From contig NZ_FVZN01000002.1 of NCBI RefSeq assembly GCF_900168685.1, positions 1 to 63,528 on the forward strand: DNA of 63,528 bases, read 5' to 3'. The position numbers and the translations under genes are program-made. Under the pieces are notes generated by a model, which did no database searches, was not told the DNA's origin, and was given only the letters and a program-made list of their open reading frames with translations. This stretch comes from Solibacillus isronensis. Its GTDB lineage: Bacteria > Bacillota > Bacilli > Bacillales_A > Planococcaceae. This document shows, piece after piece, positions 33,496 to 42,404 of the stretch (positions are counted from its first letter, which is position 1; every line of letters begins with the position of its first letter).

Positions 33496-34250
33496 GCTAT
33501 ACTTCGCTATCGCTGACATTAATATTCGTACTGATTCCGCTTATTTTATCGAAAACATTGAAACTCGGCCTTGAGCGCGACACAATCATCGCAACTGTGC
33601 GTTCTGTAGTACAGCTGCTTGCCGTCGGGTATTTGCTTCATTTTATATTCGAATCGGAAAGCATGCTCTATATGGTGTTGATGATTTCGCTAATTATTTT
33701 AGCTGCTACGTTAAATGCGCGTAAAAAAGGGGAAAACATTCGAGGTATCACTTGGAAATTAATCATTACCTTTATGACGGTCGAAGCTGTCGTAATGGGA
33801 GTTTTGCTCGGCCTGCAAATTATGCCGGCTACACCAAATTATATCATTCCGATCAGCGGAATGATGATTGGCAACTCAATGGTATTATCCATCCTATTTT
33901 TAAATCGCTTTAAATCGGAAGTCGAAGCAAACGAGCACTTAATAGAGCTTATTTTGTCACTTGGCGGTACACCAAAACAGGCCATTCATCAGCAACTGAT
34001 GAATGCGATCAAAGCAAGCATGATTCCTACAATCGAATCGCAAAAAACAATCGGACTTGTACAACTGCCCGGCATCATGAGCGGTCAAATTATCGGCGGT
34101 TCCAGTCCCATTGAAGCCGTACAGTTTCAAATACTGATTATATTTGCCCTTTTGACATGTGCTACGCTTTCTTCTACTATTTTAGGCTTTTTAGTGTATC
34201 CTACATTATTTAATAATCGTATGCAGAAGATTAAAATGGGTGCAAATTAA
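33492..34250 (+). CDS. UPF0014 family permease (FetB-like)
   Basis: A 252-aa membrane protein with about seven helices. Conserved features are LKLGLERDTIIATVRSVVQL near the N-terminus and QLPGIMSGQIIGGSSPIEAVQFQ near the C-terminus, typical of FetB/YbbM. The start is a GTG inside the end of the ATPase gene (4-bp overlap). It forms the channel part of the transporter. Confidence 0.88.
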   Translation: MSYTSLSLTLIFVLIPLILSKTLKLGLERDTIIATVRSVVQLLAVGYLLHFIFESESMLYMVLMISLIILAATLNARKKGENIRGITWKLIITFMTVEAVVMGVLLGLQIMPATPNYIIPISGMMIGNSMVLSILFLNRFKSEVEANEHLIELILSLGGTPKQAIHQQLMNAIKASMIPTIESQKTIGLVQLPGIMSGQIIGGSSPIEAVQFQILIIFALLTCATLSSTILGFLVYPTLFNNRMQKIKMGAN

Positions 34251-34327
34251 AGCAGCTGTTCGTAATCTACGAAAATAGCACTATGGTATAATTTTAAGTA
34301 AATGACGAATTTTAAGGAGATGTTTTT

Positions 34328-35299
34328 ATGGCATTACGTGATTTTTTCATTTCATTATCTGAAAACCAAACTCTTAACAATGCAGCTCAGCAATACGGTT
34401 TAAAGTTGGGCGCACAAAGCGTTGTTGCAGGGACAACGATCGAAGAAGTAATCGAAAGTATTCGTAAATTAAACGAGCAAGGAATTTCTTGCACTGTTGA
34501 TAATTTAGGCGAATACGTTACGGATGAATCAGAAGCAACGCAAGCGAAAGAAGAAATTTTAGCTATGATCGAAGCCATTCAGGTTGAAGAATTGGATGCA
34601 CACATTTCCTTGAAACCTTCACAGCTGGGGTTGGATATCGACATCGATTTCTGCTATGACAATTTATATGAAATTGTGGAACGCGCCCATGAATACGGAA
34701 TTTTCGTCAATTTTGATATGGAAGATTATAAGCGACTTCAGCCGTCATTCGATATGTTGGAGGAACTTGCAAAATCATTCGATAATGTAGGAACAGTCAT
34801 TCAAGCATACTTCCACCGCGCAAAGGACGATATTGAAAACTTCAAAGATTTCCGTCTACGGGTTGTAAAGGGTGCTTATAAAGAATCGGAAGAAGTAGCT
34901 TACCAGGATAAACTTGATATTGATATCAACTTTATCGAGCTGATTGAATATCATTTGGCGCACGGAAATTTTACATCGATTGCCACACATGACCATAATA
35001 TTATTAAGCATGTGAAGTATTACGTTGAGCAATATGATATTCCGAAAGAAAAATTTGAGTTCCAAATGCTTTACGGATTCCGGAAAGACTTGCAGCTGGA
35101 ACTTGCACGCGAAGGCTATCAAGTATGCGTATATGTTCCATACGGCAAAGACTGGTACGGCTATTTCATGCGTCGCTTAGCAGAACGTCCACAAAACATC
35201 AGTCTAGTCACTAAACAAGTATTTAACAAAAAGACAAATACTCTACTGGCAGTAGCAGCAGGCGCATACCTCCTCGGACGATTAACGAAAAAGAAATAA
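34328..35299 (+). CDS. Proline dehydrogenase
   Basis: A 323-aa FAD enzyme oxidising proline to pyrroline-5-carboxylate. The beta/alpha barrel has HISLKPSQLGLDID, VNFDMEDYKRLQPSF, LRVVKGAYKES, TSIATHDHNIIKH, FEFQMLYGFRKDL and the C-terminal VPYGKDWYGYFMRRLAERP that recognises proline. Length matches the monofunctional Bacillus enzyme (PutB/FadM type). No P5C dehydrogenase gene is adjacent. AAGGAGATG precedes the ATG. Confidence 0.94.
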   Translation: MALRDFFISLSENQTLNNAAQQYGLKLGAQSVVAGTTIEEVIESIRKLNEQGISCTVDNLGEYVTDESEATQAKEEILAMIEAIQVEELDAHISLKPSQLGLDIDIDFCYDNLYEIVERAHEYGIFVNFDMEDYKRLQPSFDMLEELAKSFDNVGTVIQAYFHRAKDDIENFKDFRLRVVKGAYKESEEVAYQDKLDIDINFIELIEYHLAHGNFTSIATHDHNIIKHVKYYVEQYDIPKEKFEFQMLYGFRKDLQLELAREGYQVCVYVPYGKDWYGYFMRRLAERPQNISLVTKQVFNKKTNTLLAVAAGAYLLGRLTKKK

Positions 35300-35317
35300 A
35301 GGGAGTTACCCAATTAG

Positions 35318-35357
35318 AAACCCCCTCATTTTGTTCACAGACAAAATAAGGGGGTTT
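35318..35357. terminator. Terminator between proline dehydrogenase and desR
   Basis: AAACCCCCTCATTTTGT / ACAAAATAAGGGGGTTT is a 17-bp stem (one mismatch) with a 6-nt loop, serving the convergent genes on both sides. Confidence 0.9.
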
Positions 35358-35392
35358 ATTTAGTACTTAAATTAATTCCTGGTCTTTTTCAA

Positions 35393-36007
35393 TTACATCT
35401 TCTTTTTATTCCAGCCTTTTTCTTTAAAGCGTGCGATCGCTTCAATTCGATTGCCGACACCAAGCTTATCAAGTATGACGGAAATGTAATTTCGTACCGT
35501 ACCTGCTGATAAATAAAGCTCGGCAGCAATTTCCTTTGTCGTCTTCCCTTCCGCAACAAGTTCCAGCACTTGGCTTTCCCTTTCCGTGAGCGGATTTTCA
35601 CTATCATCTTCATATACAAAATCCACTAGCTCCGGTGCGTAAATGCGGCGCCCATCCATAATGATTCGAATGGAATTGACAAGCTCCTCAATCGGACTGT
35701 CCTTCAGTAAATAGCCGCGCACTCCCGCTTTTCTTGCACGTTCAAAATAGCCTGGTCGCGCAAACGTCGTTAAAATAATGATTTTACATTCGCTTCCTCT
35801 TAATGCTTCGGCAGCATCCAACCCAGTTTTGATCGGCATTTCTATATCCATAATACAAATGTCCGGATTTAGTTCTGTTACCATTTCAATGGCTTCTTCC
35901 CCGTTTTTTGCAAGGCCGACCACTTCCATATCTTCTTCCATGCTGAGCAATGATTTCATCGCCCCAAGCAGCATTCCTTGATCCTCAGCAATTACAATAC
36001 GAATCAT
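35393..36007 (-). CDS. desR: DesR-like response regulator
   Basis: A 204-aa NarL/LuxR-type regulator. The receiver domain (about 1-120) has the acidic pair DQ near residue 9, phospho-acceptor D54 in DICIMDIEMP, and K at about 105 (YLLKDSP). The C-terminal LuxR HTH (about 135-200) includes LTERESQVLELVAEGKTTKEI. It overlaps desK by 4 bp and follows des, as in B. subtilis, where phosphorylated DesR activates des in the cold. Confidence 0.88.
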   Translation of the reverse strand: MIRIVIAEDQGMLLGAMKSLLSMEEDMEVVGLAKNGEEAIEMVTELNPDICIMDIEMPIKTGLDAAEALRGSECKIIILTTFARPGYFERARKAGVRGYLLKDSPIEELVNSIRIIMDGRRIYAPELVDFVYEDDSENPLTERESQVLELVAEGKTTKEIAAELYLSAGTVRNYISVILDKLGVGNRIEAIARFKEKGWNKKKM

Positions 36008-37140
36008 TTCGCGTTCTCTCCCTTTTGATGCGTGATCGCCAACGGTATTTTCAGCACGACCGTTGTCCCTTCATCGCTCTCTATTTCAAGTGAACCATTG
36101 ATAAATTCAATACGCTCCTGCATCCCTTTTAAACCACTTCCACCGAGTAATGTATTCGAGCGTTCAAAGCCAACCCCATTATCCTGAATCGTCATTTTGA
36201 ATTCATCATCACTTTGATAAAAGCTAATACGGCAAATCGTCGCTTTACTATGTTTGACGATATTTGTAACTGCTTCCTTCAAGCACATACTAATAACATT
36301 TTCCGCTAATATCGGCATTTTGATTTCACTTTTATCTCCATTTAACCGCAGTTTAATCTGTGCAGCTTTTAATATTTGTTCTACACGGTAAAGCTCTTCT
36401 TCCACCCTCACTGCACGCATATCGGCTACAAGCTCACGCACTTCTTTTAGCGCGACACTAGCAGTTTGACGAATATCCTTTATTTCTACAATGGCTTGTT
36501 CCGGGCTTTTCTCAACCAGTCTTGCTGCCAAGTCGCTTTTTAAACCAATCATTGAAAGTTTTTGCCCAAGTGTATCGTGTAAATCACGTGCAATACGCTG
36601 GCGTTCTTCAATCACCGTCAATTCAGATATCCGTTCCCGCGCCGTTTCCAGCTCACCTTCCAAGTTTTCCCGTCGCGTTCTTGAAAAGAGCGTAAACGGC
36701 AACAGCACAACACCCAGCATATTAATAATAATAAATGGTGTTTGCGATAAAAATAAGTCAAGGAAGATGAAATAACCTCCGACAATTGAAAGAACGGTAA
36801 AGCCTATATGTAAGCCATACATAATATAAAATCCAACTGGCTGTTTAATATTACCGATGAAAAATGCGGTGAATAATGCTAAATATACATAGCCAAATAC
36901 AAGTGTCATTGCGATATTCAGCAACATTTGAAAGCTGATCCACATATATTTCAGTCCAGGTCTGGCACTGAATGAAAAATAATGACATAAGAAATAACTT
37001 AAAATTAAAGTGATCCCTAAAACAATCTGCCATAATGTGAATGATTGTATAATGAAGAAAAATGGCATAATACAAAAGATTATCCATATATAAATACTCA
37101 ACATCGGACTTTTCGGGATGATACTATACCAAGTTTGCAT
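36004..37140 (-). CDS. desK: DesK-like thermosensor histidine kinase
   Basis: A 378-aa kinase with about five N-terminal membrane helices (about 10-160) and a coiled-coil linker. The HisKA_3 motif VIEERQRIARDLHDTLGQKL has the phospho-acceptor His. The HATPase domain has N-box KEAVTNIVKHSKA and G-box DNGVGFE...GGSGLKGMQERIE. It senses membrane order in the cold in B. subtilis and signals to DesR, encoded downstream with overlap. Confidence 0.9.
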   Translation of the reverse strand: MQTWYSIIPKSPMLSIYIWIIFCIMPFFFIIQSFTLWQIVLGITLILSYFLCHYFSFSARPGLKYMWISFQMLLNIAMTLVFGYVYLALFTAFFIGNIKQPVGFYIMYGLHIGFTVLSIVGGYFIFLDLFLSQTPFIIINMLGVVLLPFTLFSRTRRENLEGELETARERISELTVIEERQRIARDLHDTLGQKLSMIGLKSDLAARLVEKSPEQAIVEIKDIRQTASVALKEVRELVADMRAVRVEEELYRVEQILKAAQIKLRLNGDKSEIKMPILAENVISMCLKEAVTNIVKHSKATICRISFYQSDDEFKMTIQDNGVGFERSNTLLGGSGLKGMQERIEFINGSLEIESDEGTTVVLKIPLAITHQKGENAK

Positions 37141-37182
37141 AATTGCCTCGATTCTCTTTTTACCTATATTCTATAATAAAAC

Positions 37183-37212
37183 AGGTACCTCAAGCTATAA
37201 ATTGAGGTACCT
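37183..37212 (-). terminator. Hairpin between des and desK
   Basis: AGGTACCTCAA / TTGAGGTACCT is a perfect 11-bp stem with an 8-nt loop. On the minus strand it follows the des stop by 16 bp, then CTGTTTTATT. It probably ends most des transcripts, limiting read-through into desKR. Confidence 0.8.
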
Positions 37213-37228
37213 TAATTGTTGTATAAAG

Positions 37229-38260
37229 TTAGTTCGCAACAGTTTGGTTACGTGTTGCCTCAAGTTCTGCCGCTTCTCTAAATGTAATAAAGCGGTAGTT
37301 GTCGGCATCATATAATTTGTAGCGAATCGATTCTAAGCTTGTCTTTAATGTAATCGTTGTTGCCTGTTGAAGAGGCTTGATCGATTCATGTGCATCTTCC
37401 AGCTTATAGTTCGGTACACGCGGTGACAAATGGTGTACGTGGTGGAAACCGATATTTCCTGTAATCCATTGCAGTACTTTCGGTAATTTGTAGTATGAGC
37501 TTCCTTCTACCGCTGCTTTTACATAATCCCACTCAGAATCAACTTCAAAGTATGAATCTTCGTAAGTATGCTGAATATAGAACAGCCAAATCCCTAATGA
37601 ACCTGCAACAAACAATGTTAAACCATGTACTAATAAGAACGTAGACCAACCAAATATTAAAATAAGGGTTGTACAAATAACTAACAATGCGATGTTATTG
37701 AAATAAGTGTTTAAGCGCTCTTTACGCTTTGCATCTTTACGATTGAAACGATTCAGTATAAGAACCATAAATAGTGGCCCTAATCCAAACATGACAATCG
37801 GGTTACGGTATAAACGATAACCTAAACGACCTAATTTTGATTTTTCCAAGTATTCATCAACTGTCAGCATATCAATATCGCCAATTCCGCGCTTATCCAA
37901 GTTTGAACTTGTCGCGTGGTGAATCGTATGCTCGCGCTTCCACTTTTCATATGGGAACGATGTCACAATACCTGTAATATTTCCGATAATGGCATTCGCC
38001 TTTTTGCTTTTAAAGAATGAACCGTGTGTACAGTCATGGAAAATAATAAATGCACGAATAACAAATCCTGAAGCTAGGATACTACATAACGCCGTATACC
38101 AAGGAGAGTACTGGAGCAATACATAACCCGCCCCCCAAATTAATACAAGTGGTACAAGCGTATTTAATATTTGTTGAATACTAAGTCGCGTTTCTGATTT
38201 TGCGAACGGTGCAACATCTTTTCTCAGCTGCTTTGTTTTATCTGCATGTGTGCTTACCAT
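37229..38260 (-). CDS. des: Membrane fatty acid desaturase
   Basis: A 343-aa integral membrane desaturase with four to six helices and the three histidine clusters that hold the di-iron centre: HDCTHGS (about 82), HTIHHATS (about 118) and HHVHHLSP (about 280). It introduces a double bond (delta-5 in B. subtilis) into phospholipid acyl chains to keep membranes fluid in the cold. It is followed by desK and desR. The upstream region has palindromes suited to DesR. Confidence 0.95.
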   Translation of the reverse strand: MVSTHADKTKQLRKDVAPFAKSETRLSIQQILNTLVPLVLIWGAGYVLLQYSPWYTALCSILASGFVIRAFIIFHDCTHGSFFKSKKANAIIGNITGIVTSFPYEKWKREHTIHHATSSNLDKRGIGDIDMLTVDEYLEKSKLGRLGYRLYRNPIVMFGLGPLFMVLILNRFNRKDAKRKERLNTYFNNIALLVICTTLILIFGWSTFLLVHGLTLFVAGSLGIWLFYIQHTYEDSYFEVDSEWDYVKAAVEGSSYYKLPKVLQWITGNIGFHHVHHLSPRVPNYKLEDAHESIKPLQQATTITLKTSLESIRYKLYDADNYRFITFREAAELEATRNQTVAN

Positions 38261-38348
38261 GTGTCGATCCCTCTTTCCACAAAAGTTGTTAATATCATCT
38301 TATAAAAAGAGTGAACATGATAAAACGCTCAAACATCACATATTTTTT

Positions 38349-38367
38349 ATGACAGATGTCATATGAC
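38349..38367 (-). promoter_or_regulatory. Candidate DesR operator upstream of des
   Basis: Two overlapping palindromes, ATGACA-GA-TGTCAT (38349-38362) and GTCATATGAC (38358-38367), lie about 90-105 bp upstream of the des start. A -10-like TATAAG is at 38304-38299 with a poor -35, which fits an activator-dependent promoter. DesR binding is inferred from context only. Confidence 0.5.
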
Positions 38368-38389
38368 CTGGTAACAACTAATAGCCTCT

Positions 38390-38905
38390 TTAATTCTCCT
38401 GTGGATTTTTCGGACCATCCAAATCTAATTGGTAAAACACTAAATCCAGCCATTTCCCGAATTTATAACCGGCATTGCGGATTGTTCCGCTATATAAAAA
38501 ACCGAATTTCTCATGTATTTTAATACTGGCGATGTTTTCTTTATCGATACAGCCAACCATCGTCTTTATACCTTTTGCATTTGCTTCCTCTATAATTGCA
38601 TGCATCAGTTTACTGGCAATCCCTTTTTTATAATGATTTTTATGCACGTATACTGAATGTTCTACTGTATATAGGTTTGCTGGATAATCACGGAAACTTC
38701 CGTAAGTTGCATAACCCGCTACTTCACCGTCTTCATCAAATACGAATAGCGGATAACCTGAAGCCTGCTTCTGTTCAAACCATCTTAAGCGGTCTTCCAG
38801 TGTTTGTTCCTTGTACATGTAAATCGCTGTGGAGTTTCGGATATTATCATTAAATATTTCCAAAATCGTCGGTATATCTTCTTTAGTTGCGCGTCGAATC
38901 ATCAT
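38390..38905 (-). CDS. GNAT acetyltransferase, phosphinothricin acetyltransferase-like
   Basis: A 171-aa protein of the PAT/YwnH group: MIRRATKEDIPTILEIFNDN, then VAGYATYGSFRDYPANLYTVEHSVYV, the acetyl-CoA motif NHYKKGIASKLMHAIIEEA, and the C-terminal FGFLYSGTIRNAGYKFGKWLDLVFYQ. These acetylate phosphinothricin or methionine sulfone/sulfoximine. AGGAGGAAAAA precedes the start. It lies between metH and des as a single gene. Confidence 0.88.
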   Translation of the reverse strand: MMIRRATKEDIPTILEIFNDNIRNSTAIYMYKEQTLEDRLRWFEQKQASGYPLFVFDEDGEVAGYATYGSFRDYPANLYTVEHSVYVHKNHYKKGIASKLMHAIIEEANAKGIKTMVGCIDKENIASIKIHEKFGFLYSGTIRNAGYKFGKWLDLVFYQLDLDGPKNPQEN

Positions 38906-38929
38906 TTTTTCCTCCTAAAGGTCGCAAAA

Positions 38930-38958
38930 CCGCCTTACCTCAAAAAAAGGTAAAGCGG
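38930..38958 (-). terminator. Terminator of the yitJ-metH operon
   Basis: CCGCTTTACCT / AGGTAAGGCGG (one mismatch) followed by TTTTG on the minus strand, 14 bp past the metH stop and just upstream of the GNAT gene's ribosome site. Confidence 0.75.
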
Positions 38959-38972
38959 TATTTTTGAATCAA

Positions 38973-41900
38973 TTATACATTAAAATAACGTGCATCCGGG
39001 TGAGCAAATACAATTGCCGATACACTCGCTTCTGGCTCCATCATAAAGCCTTCCGTTAAATGTACACCAATTTTTTCCGGTTTTAATAGAGAGAACAATT
39101 TCTCCTGGTCTTCCAGATTTGGACATGCCGGATAGCCAAAGCTGAATCGTTGTCCTTGGTATTTTGCTGCAAATCGGTCACGCATCGTAAAGTCCGTTGC
39201 ATCCGGGAAGCCCCATTGGTCTCGGATTTCCTGGTGGATACGCTCCGCAAATCCTTCCGCAAGTTCAAGTGCAGTCGCTTGTAACGCATGGCTCTCCAAG
39301 AACTTGCCTGCTTTTTTCAGTTCATTTGCTTTTTCGCTTACCCCTTTACCTGCCGTTACGACCATTAACGCAATATAGTCCATTTCACCACTGTCAACCG
39401 GCTTTAAATAATCCGATAAACATAAAAATGGTGCTACTTGTTGGCGCGGGAATGTAAAGCGTTTAATTTCCGTTTTTGCATCTTCCGGACTGTACACGAC
39501 TACATCATCGCCATCGGATTGTGCCGGGAAAAATTGATACATTCCTGAAGCACTCAATCCGCCGCTTGTTAAATAACCATTCACTAAATCATTTAATAAA
39601 ATGGCGCGTGCATCCTGATCTGCAAGCAATTGCTCCAAGTTCCCTTTAAGCCCTAAATGATGCCCGATCAATGTACGCATATTTACATACGGATGTAAAT
39701 GAGCGACCGAATAATCCGGCTTAATATGCGGCACTAAATCTTTTGGCTTCCAAACAGCTGCATCTCCCACTGTTCGAACTGGCTTTTCAAGTACTGCCAC
39801 TGCCGGACGTGCTGCACGCTTCGCATCCGATTCCAGACGTTTTTCTCGTGCATCACGCAATTCTTCTATTAATACTTCACGCTCGTTTGTATTCATTAAG
39901 CGATTCGCTTGTTCCAAACCTTGCATTGCATCTTTTGAATAAATTACCGGTCCATCATACTGATCGGCAATTTTCGTCTCAGTAAAGCGACGTGACAATG
40001 CCGCGCCCCCTACTAATATTGGAATATTAATGCCGGCTTCTTTAAAATCTTGTGCCGTGATGACCATTTGCTGAGCCGATTTTACAAGTAAACCTGACAA
40101 GCCGACAAAATCCGGTTTTTCTCTTCGAATTGTTTCAATCAGTTGTGCAGGTGTTACTTTAATTCCTAAATCTACAACACGATAGCCGTTATTGCTTAAA
40201 ATAATGTCGACCAGGTTTTTCCCGATATCATGAACATCGCCCTTTACTGTCGCCAATACCATTGTCCCTTTATTGGCACTCGTATCGCCCTTTTCCATAA
40301 ACTGCTCTAAATGAGCGACCGCAGCTTTCATGACACCGGCACTTTGAAGCACTTCTGCTACAATCAGCTGGTTTTCGTTAAACAGCTTTCCGACTTCCGC
40401 CATCCCTGCCATTAATGGTCCATTAATAATATCAAGCGGTGTATCGAATTTTTCGAGTGCTGCATTTAAATCTTCAATTAATCCTTCCTTCGTACCTTCC
40501 AATATGTAATACGCAAGGCGTTCTTCCACTGTCGCCGGTAATTCCTTCACGACTGCATCTTTCTTTTTATCGCGGTAAAAGTCAGTAAATACAGCGAGTG
40601 TTTCATCATTTGTATTGAAGATTAAATCGTTCGCCAGCTTGATTTCCTCTTCAGGAATCGATGCATAGCGCTCCAGCTTTTCAGTATTTACGATCGCATA
40701 GTCCAAGCCTGCTTGTGTACAGTGATATAAATAAACCGCATTCAATACTTCACGTCCAACTGGCGGTAAACCGAACGAAACATTACTTACACCGAGCACT
40801 GTTAAACAGCCAGGTAAATGTTCTTTAATTAGGCGAATTCCTTCGATTGTTTCCTCAGCAGCACCAATATATTGCTCATCACCTGTACCTACCGGGAACA
40901 TTAACGGGTCAAAGATAATATCTTCTGCTGACATTCCCCATTTTTCTGTTAAGAGCTTATAAGAACGCTTCGCTACTTCAAGCTTTTGTTCACGTGTAAT
41001 AGCCATTCCAGTTTCATCAATCGTACCGACAACAAGTGAAGCCCCATATTTTTTTACAAGTGGCATAACCGCATCGAAACGCTCTTCTCCATCTTCCAAG
41101 TTAATGGAGTTAATAATAGCCTTCCCTTGCGAAAACTTCAGTGCGACTTCCATTACTTTTTCATCTGTAGAGTCAATAACAAGCGGCACTTTAACTTTTT
41201 TCACAACTTCCTGCATGAAGTTTTTCATATCTTCCACTTCATCACGGTCAGGGTTTGCTAAACAAATATCGATGACATGTGCTCCGTTTTTAACTTGTGC
41301 ACGTGCAATTTCCGCTGCTTCTTCAAATTTGCCGTCAACGATCAGATTTTTGAATTTACGAGAGCCGATAACATTCGTACGCTCCCCGATAAATAACGGG
41401 CGCATTGATTCATCGTATTGCAATGGCTCGATACCTGATACGACATGTCCATGTGTTACATCTTTCGGCTCACGCGGTTTATAGCCATCTACCGCTTCAC
41501 GGATCGCCGCAATATGTGCCGGCGTTGTACCACAGCAGCCGCCGACGATATTCAGCCAGCCTTTTTCTGCGAAGCCTTGCAGTTTTTTTGATAATGAATC
41601 CGGTGTTTCATGGTAGCAGCCTTCCTCGTCCGGTAAACCGGCATTCGGATAACAGCTAATATAACCATTCGAAAGCTCCGCCAATGAACGGATATGATCG
41701 GTCATAAATTCCGGACCTGTCGCACAGTTCAGTCCGACAGACAACGGTTTAATATGTTCTATTGAAATATAAAATGCTTCGATTGATTGCCCGGCAAGCG
41801 TTGTTCCCATTGGCTCAATTGTCCCTGAAATCATAACAGGCAGCTCTTTGCCAAGCTCTTCAAATGCACGGTGAATCGCAATCGTTCCTGCTTTAACATT

Positions 41901-42404
41901 CAGCATATCCTGGGAAGTTTCCATTAAGAGAAGATCCGCCCCAGCTTCGATTAACGCTTTAGCCTGGATATAAAAGTTTTCTTCCAGCTCTTCAAATGTA
42001 ATACCGCCTGTTACCGACAATGTTTTTGTTGTAGGGCCGATTGCACCTGCGACAAAGCGCGGCCATTCCGGTATCGAATACTCTTTTGCCGCCTCCAGTG
42101 CAATTTCAACCGCCCGCTTATTAATTTCAACCGCCTTGTCCCCTAAATCATATTCATCCAATACGAGTGGTGTTCCCCCAAACGTATTTGTACAAATAAT
42201 ATCAGCACCAGCAGCTAAATATTCGCGGTGGATCTTGCCCAGTACATCAGGTCTTGTCAGTACCAGGTTTTCATTACAACCGTCCAAATCTTCTCCGCCA
42301 AAATCTTCATATGTTAGGTTTTCTGCCTGAAGCATCGTCCCCATGGCACCATCGATGATAAGTATTCTTTTTTGTAATTGCTCATGAATTGGGTGATTAT
42401 ACAT
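38973..42404 (-). CDS. metH: Cobalamin-dependent methionine synthase
   Basis: A 1143-aa four-module enzyme. The homocysteine-binding barrel (about 1-320) has IIDGAMGTMLQ and zinc cysteines in GLNCATGPE and VGGCCGTTP. The folate-binding barrel (about 330-600) has FIGERTNVIGSRKF. The B12 domain (about 640-880) has the axial His motif GDVHDIGKN, and the S-adenosylmethionine activation domain (about 900-1143) has RFSFGYPACPNLEDQ. ATG 42404 has AAGGAG upstream and overlaps the end of yitJ by 8 bp, so translation is coupled. Controlled by the SAM riboswitch upstream of yitJ. Confidence 0.97.
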   Translation of the reverse strand: MYNHPIHEQLQKRILIIDGAMGTMLQAENLTYEDFGGEDLDGCNENLVLTRPDVLGKIHREYLAAGADIICTNTFGGTPLVLDEYDLGDKAVEINKRAVEIALEAAKEYSIPEWPRFVAGAIGPTTKTLSVTGGITFEELEENFYIQAKALIEAGADLLLMETSQDMLNVKAGTIAIHRAFEELGKELPVMISGTIEPMGTTLAGQSIEAFYISIEHIKPLSVGLNCATGPEFMTDHIRSLAELSNGYISCYPNAGLPDEEGCYHETPDSLSKKLQGFAEKGWLNIVGGCCGTTPAHIAAIREAVDGYKPREPKDVTHGHVVSGIEPLQYDESMRPLFIGERTNVIGSRKFKNLIVDGKFEEAAEIARAQVKNGAHVIDICLANPDRDEVEDMKNFMQEVVKKVKVPLVIDSTDEKVMEVALKFSQGKAIINSINLEDGEERFDAVMPLVKKYGASLVVGTIDETGMAITREQKLEVAKRSYKLLTEKWGMSAEDIIFDPLMFPVGTGDEQYIGAAEETIEGIRLIKEHLPGCLTVLGVSNVSFGLPPVGREVLNAVYLYHCTQAGLDYAIVNTEKLERYASIPEEEIKLANDLIFNTNDETLAVFTDFYRDKKKDAVVKELPATVEERLAYYILEGTKEGLIEDLNAALEKFDTPLDIINGPLMAGMAEVGKLFNENQLIVAEVLQSAGVMKAAVAHLEQFMEKGDTSANKGTMVLATVKGDVHDIGKNLVDIILSNNGYRVVDLGIKVTPAQLIETIRREKPDFVGLSGLLVKSAQQMVITAQDFKEAGINIPILVGGAALSRRFTETKIADQYDGPVIYSKDAMQGLEQANRLMNTNEREVLIEELRDAREKRLESDAKRAARPAVAVLEKPVRTVGDAAVWKPKDLVPHIKPDYSVAHLHPYVNMRTLIGHHLGLKGNLEQLLADQDARAILLNDLVNGYLTSGGLSASGMYQFFPAQSDGDDVVVYSPEDAKTEIKRFTFPRQQVAPFLCLSDYLKPVDSGEMDYIALMVVTAGKGVSEKANELKKAGKFLESHALQATALELAEGFAERIHQEIRDQWGFPDATDFTMRDRFAAKYQGQRFSFGYPACPNLEDQEKLFSLLKPEKIGVHLTEGFMMEPEASVSAIVFAHPDARYFNV

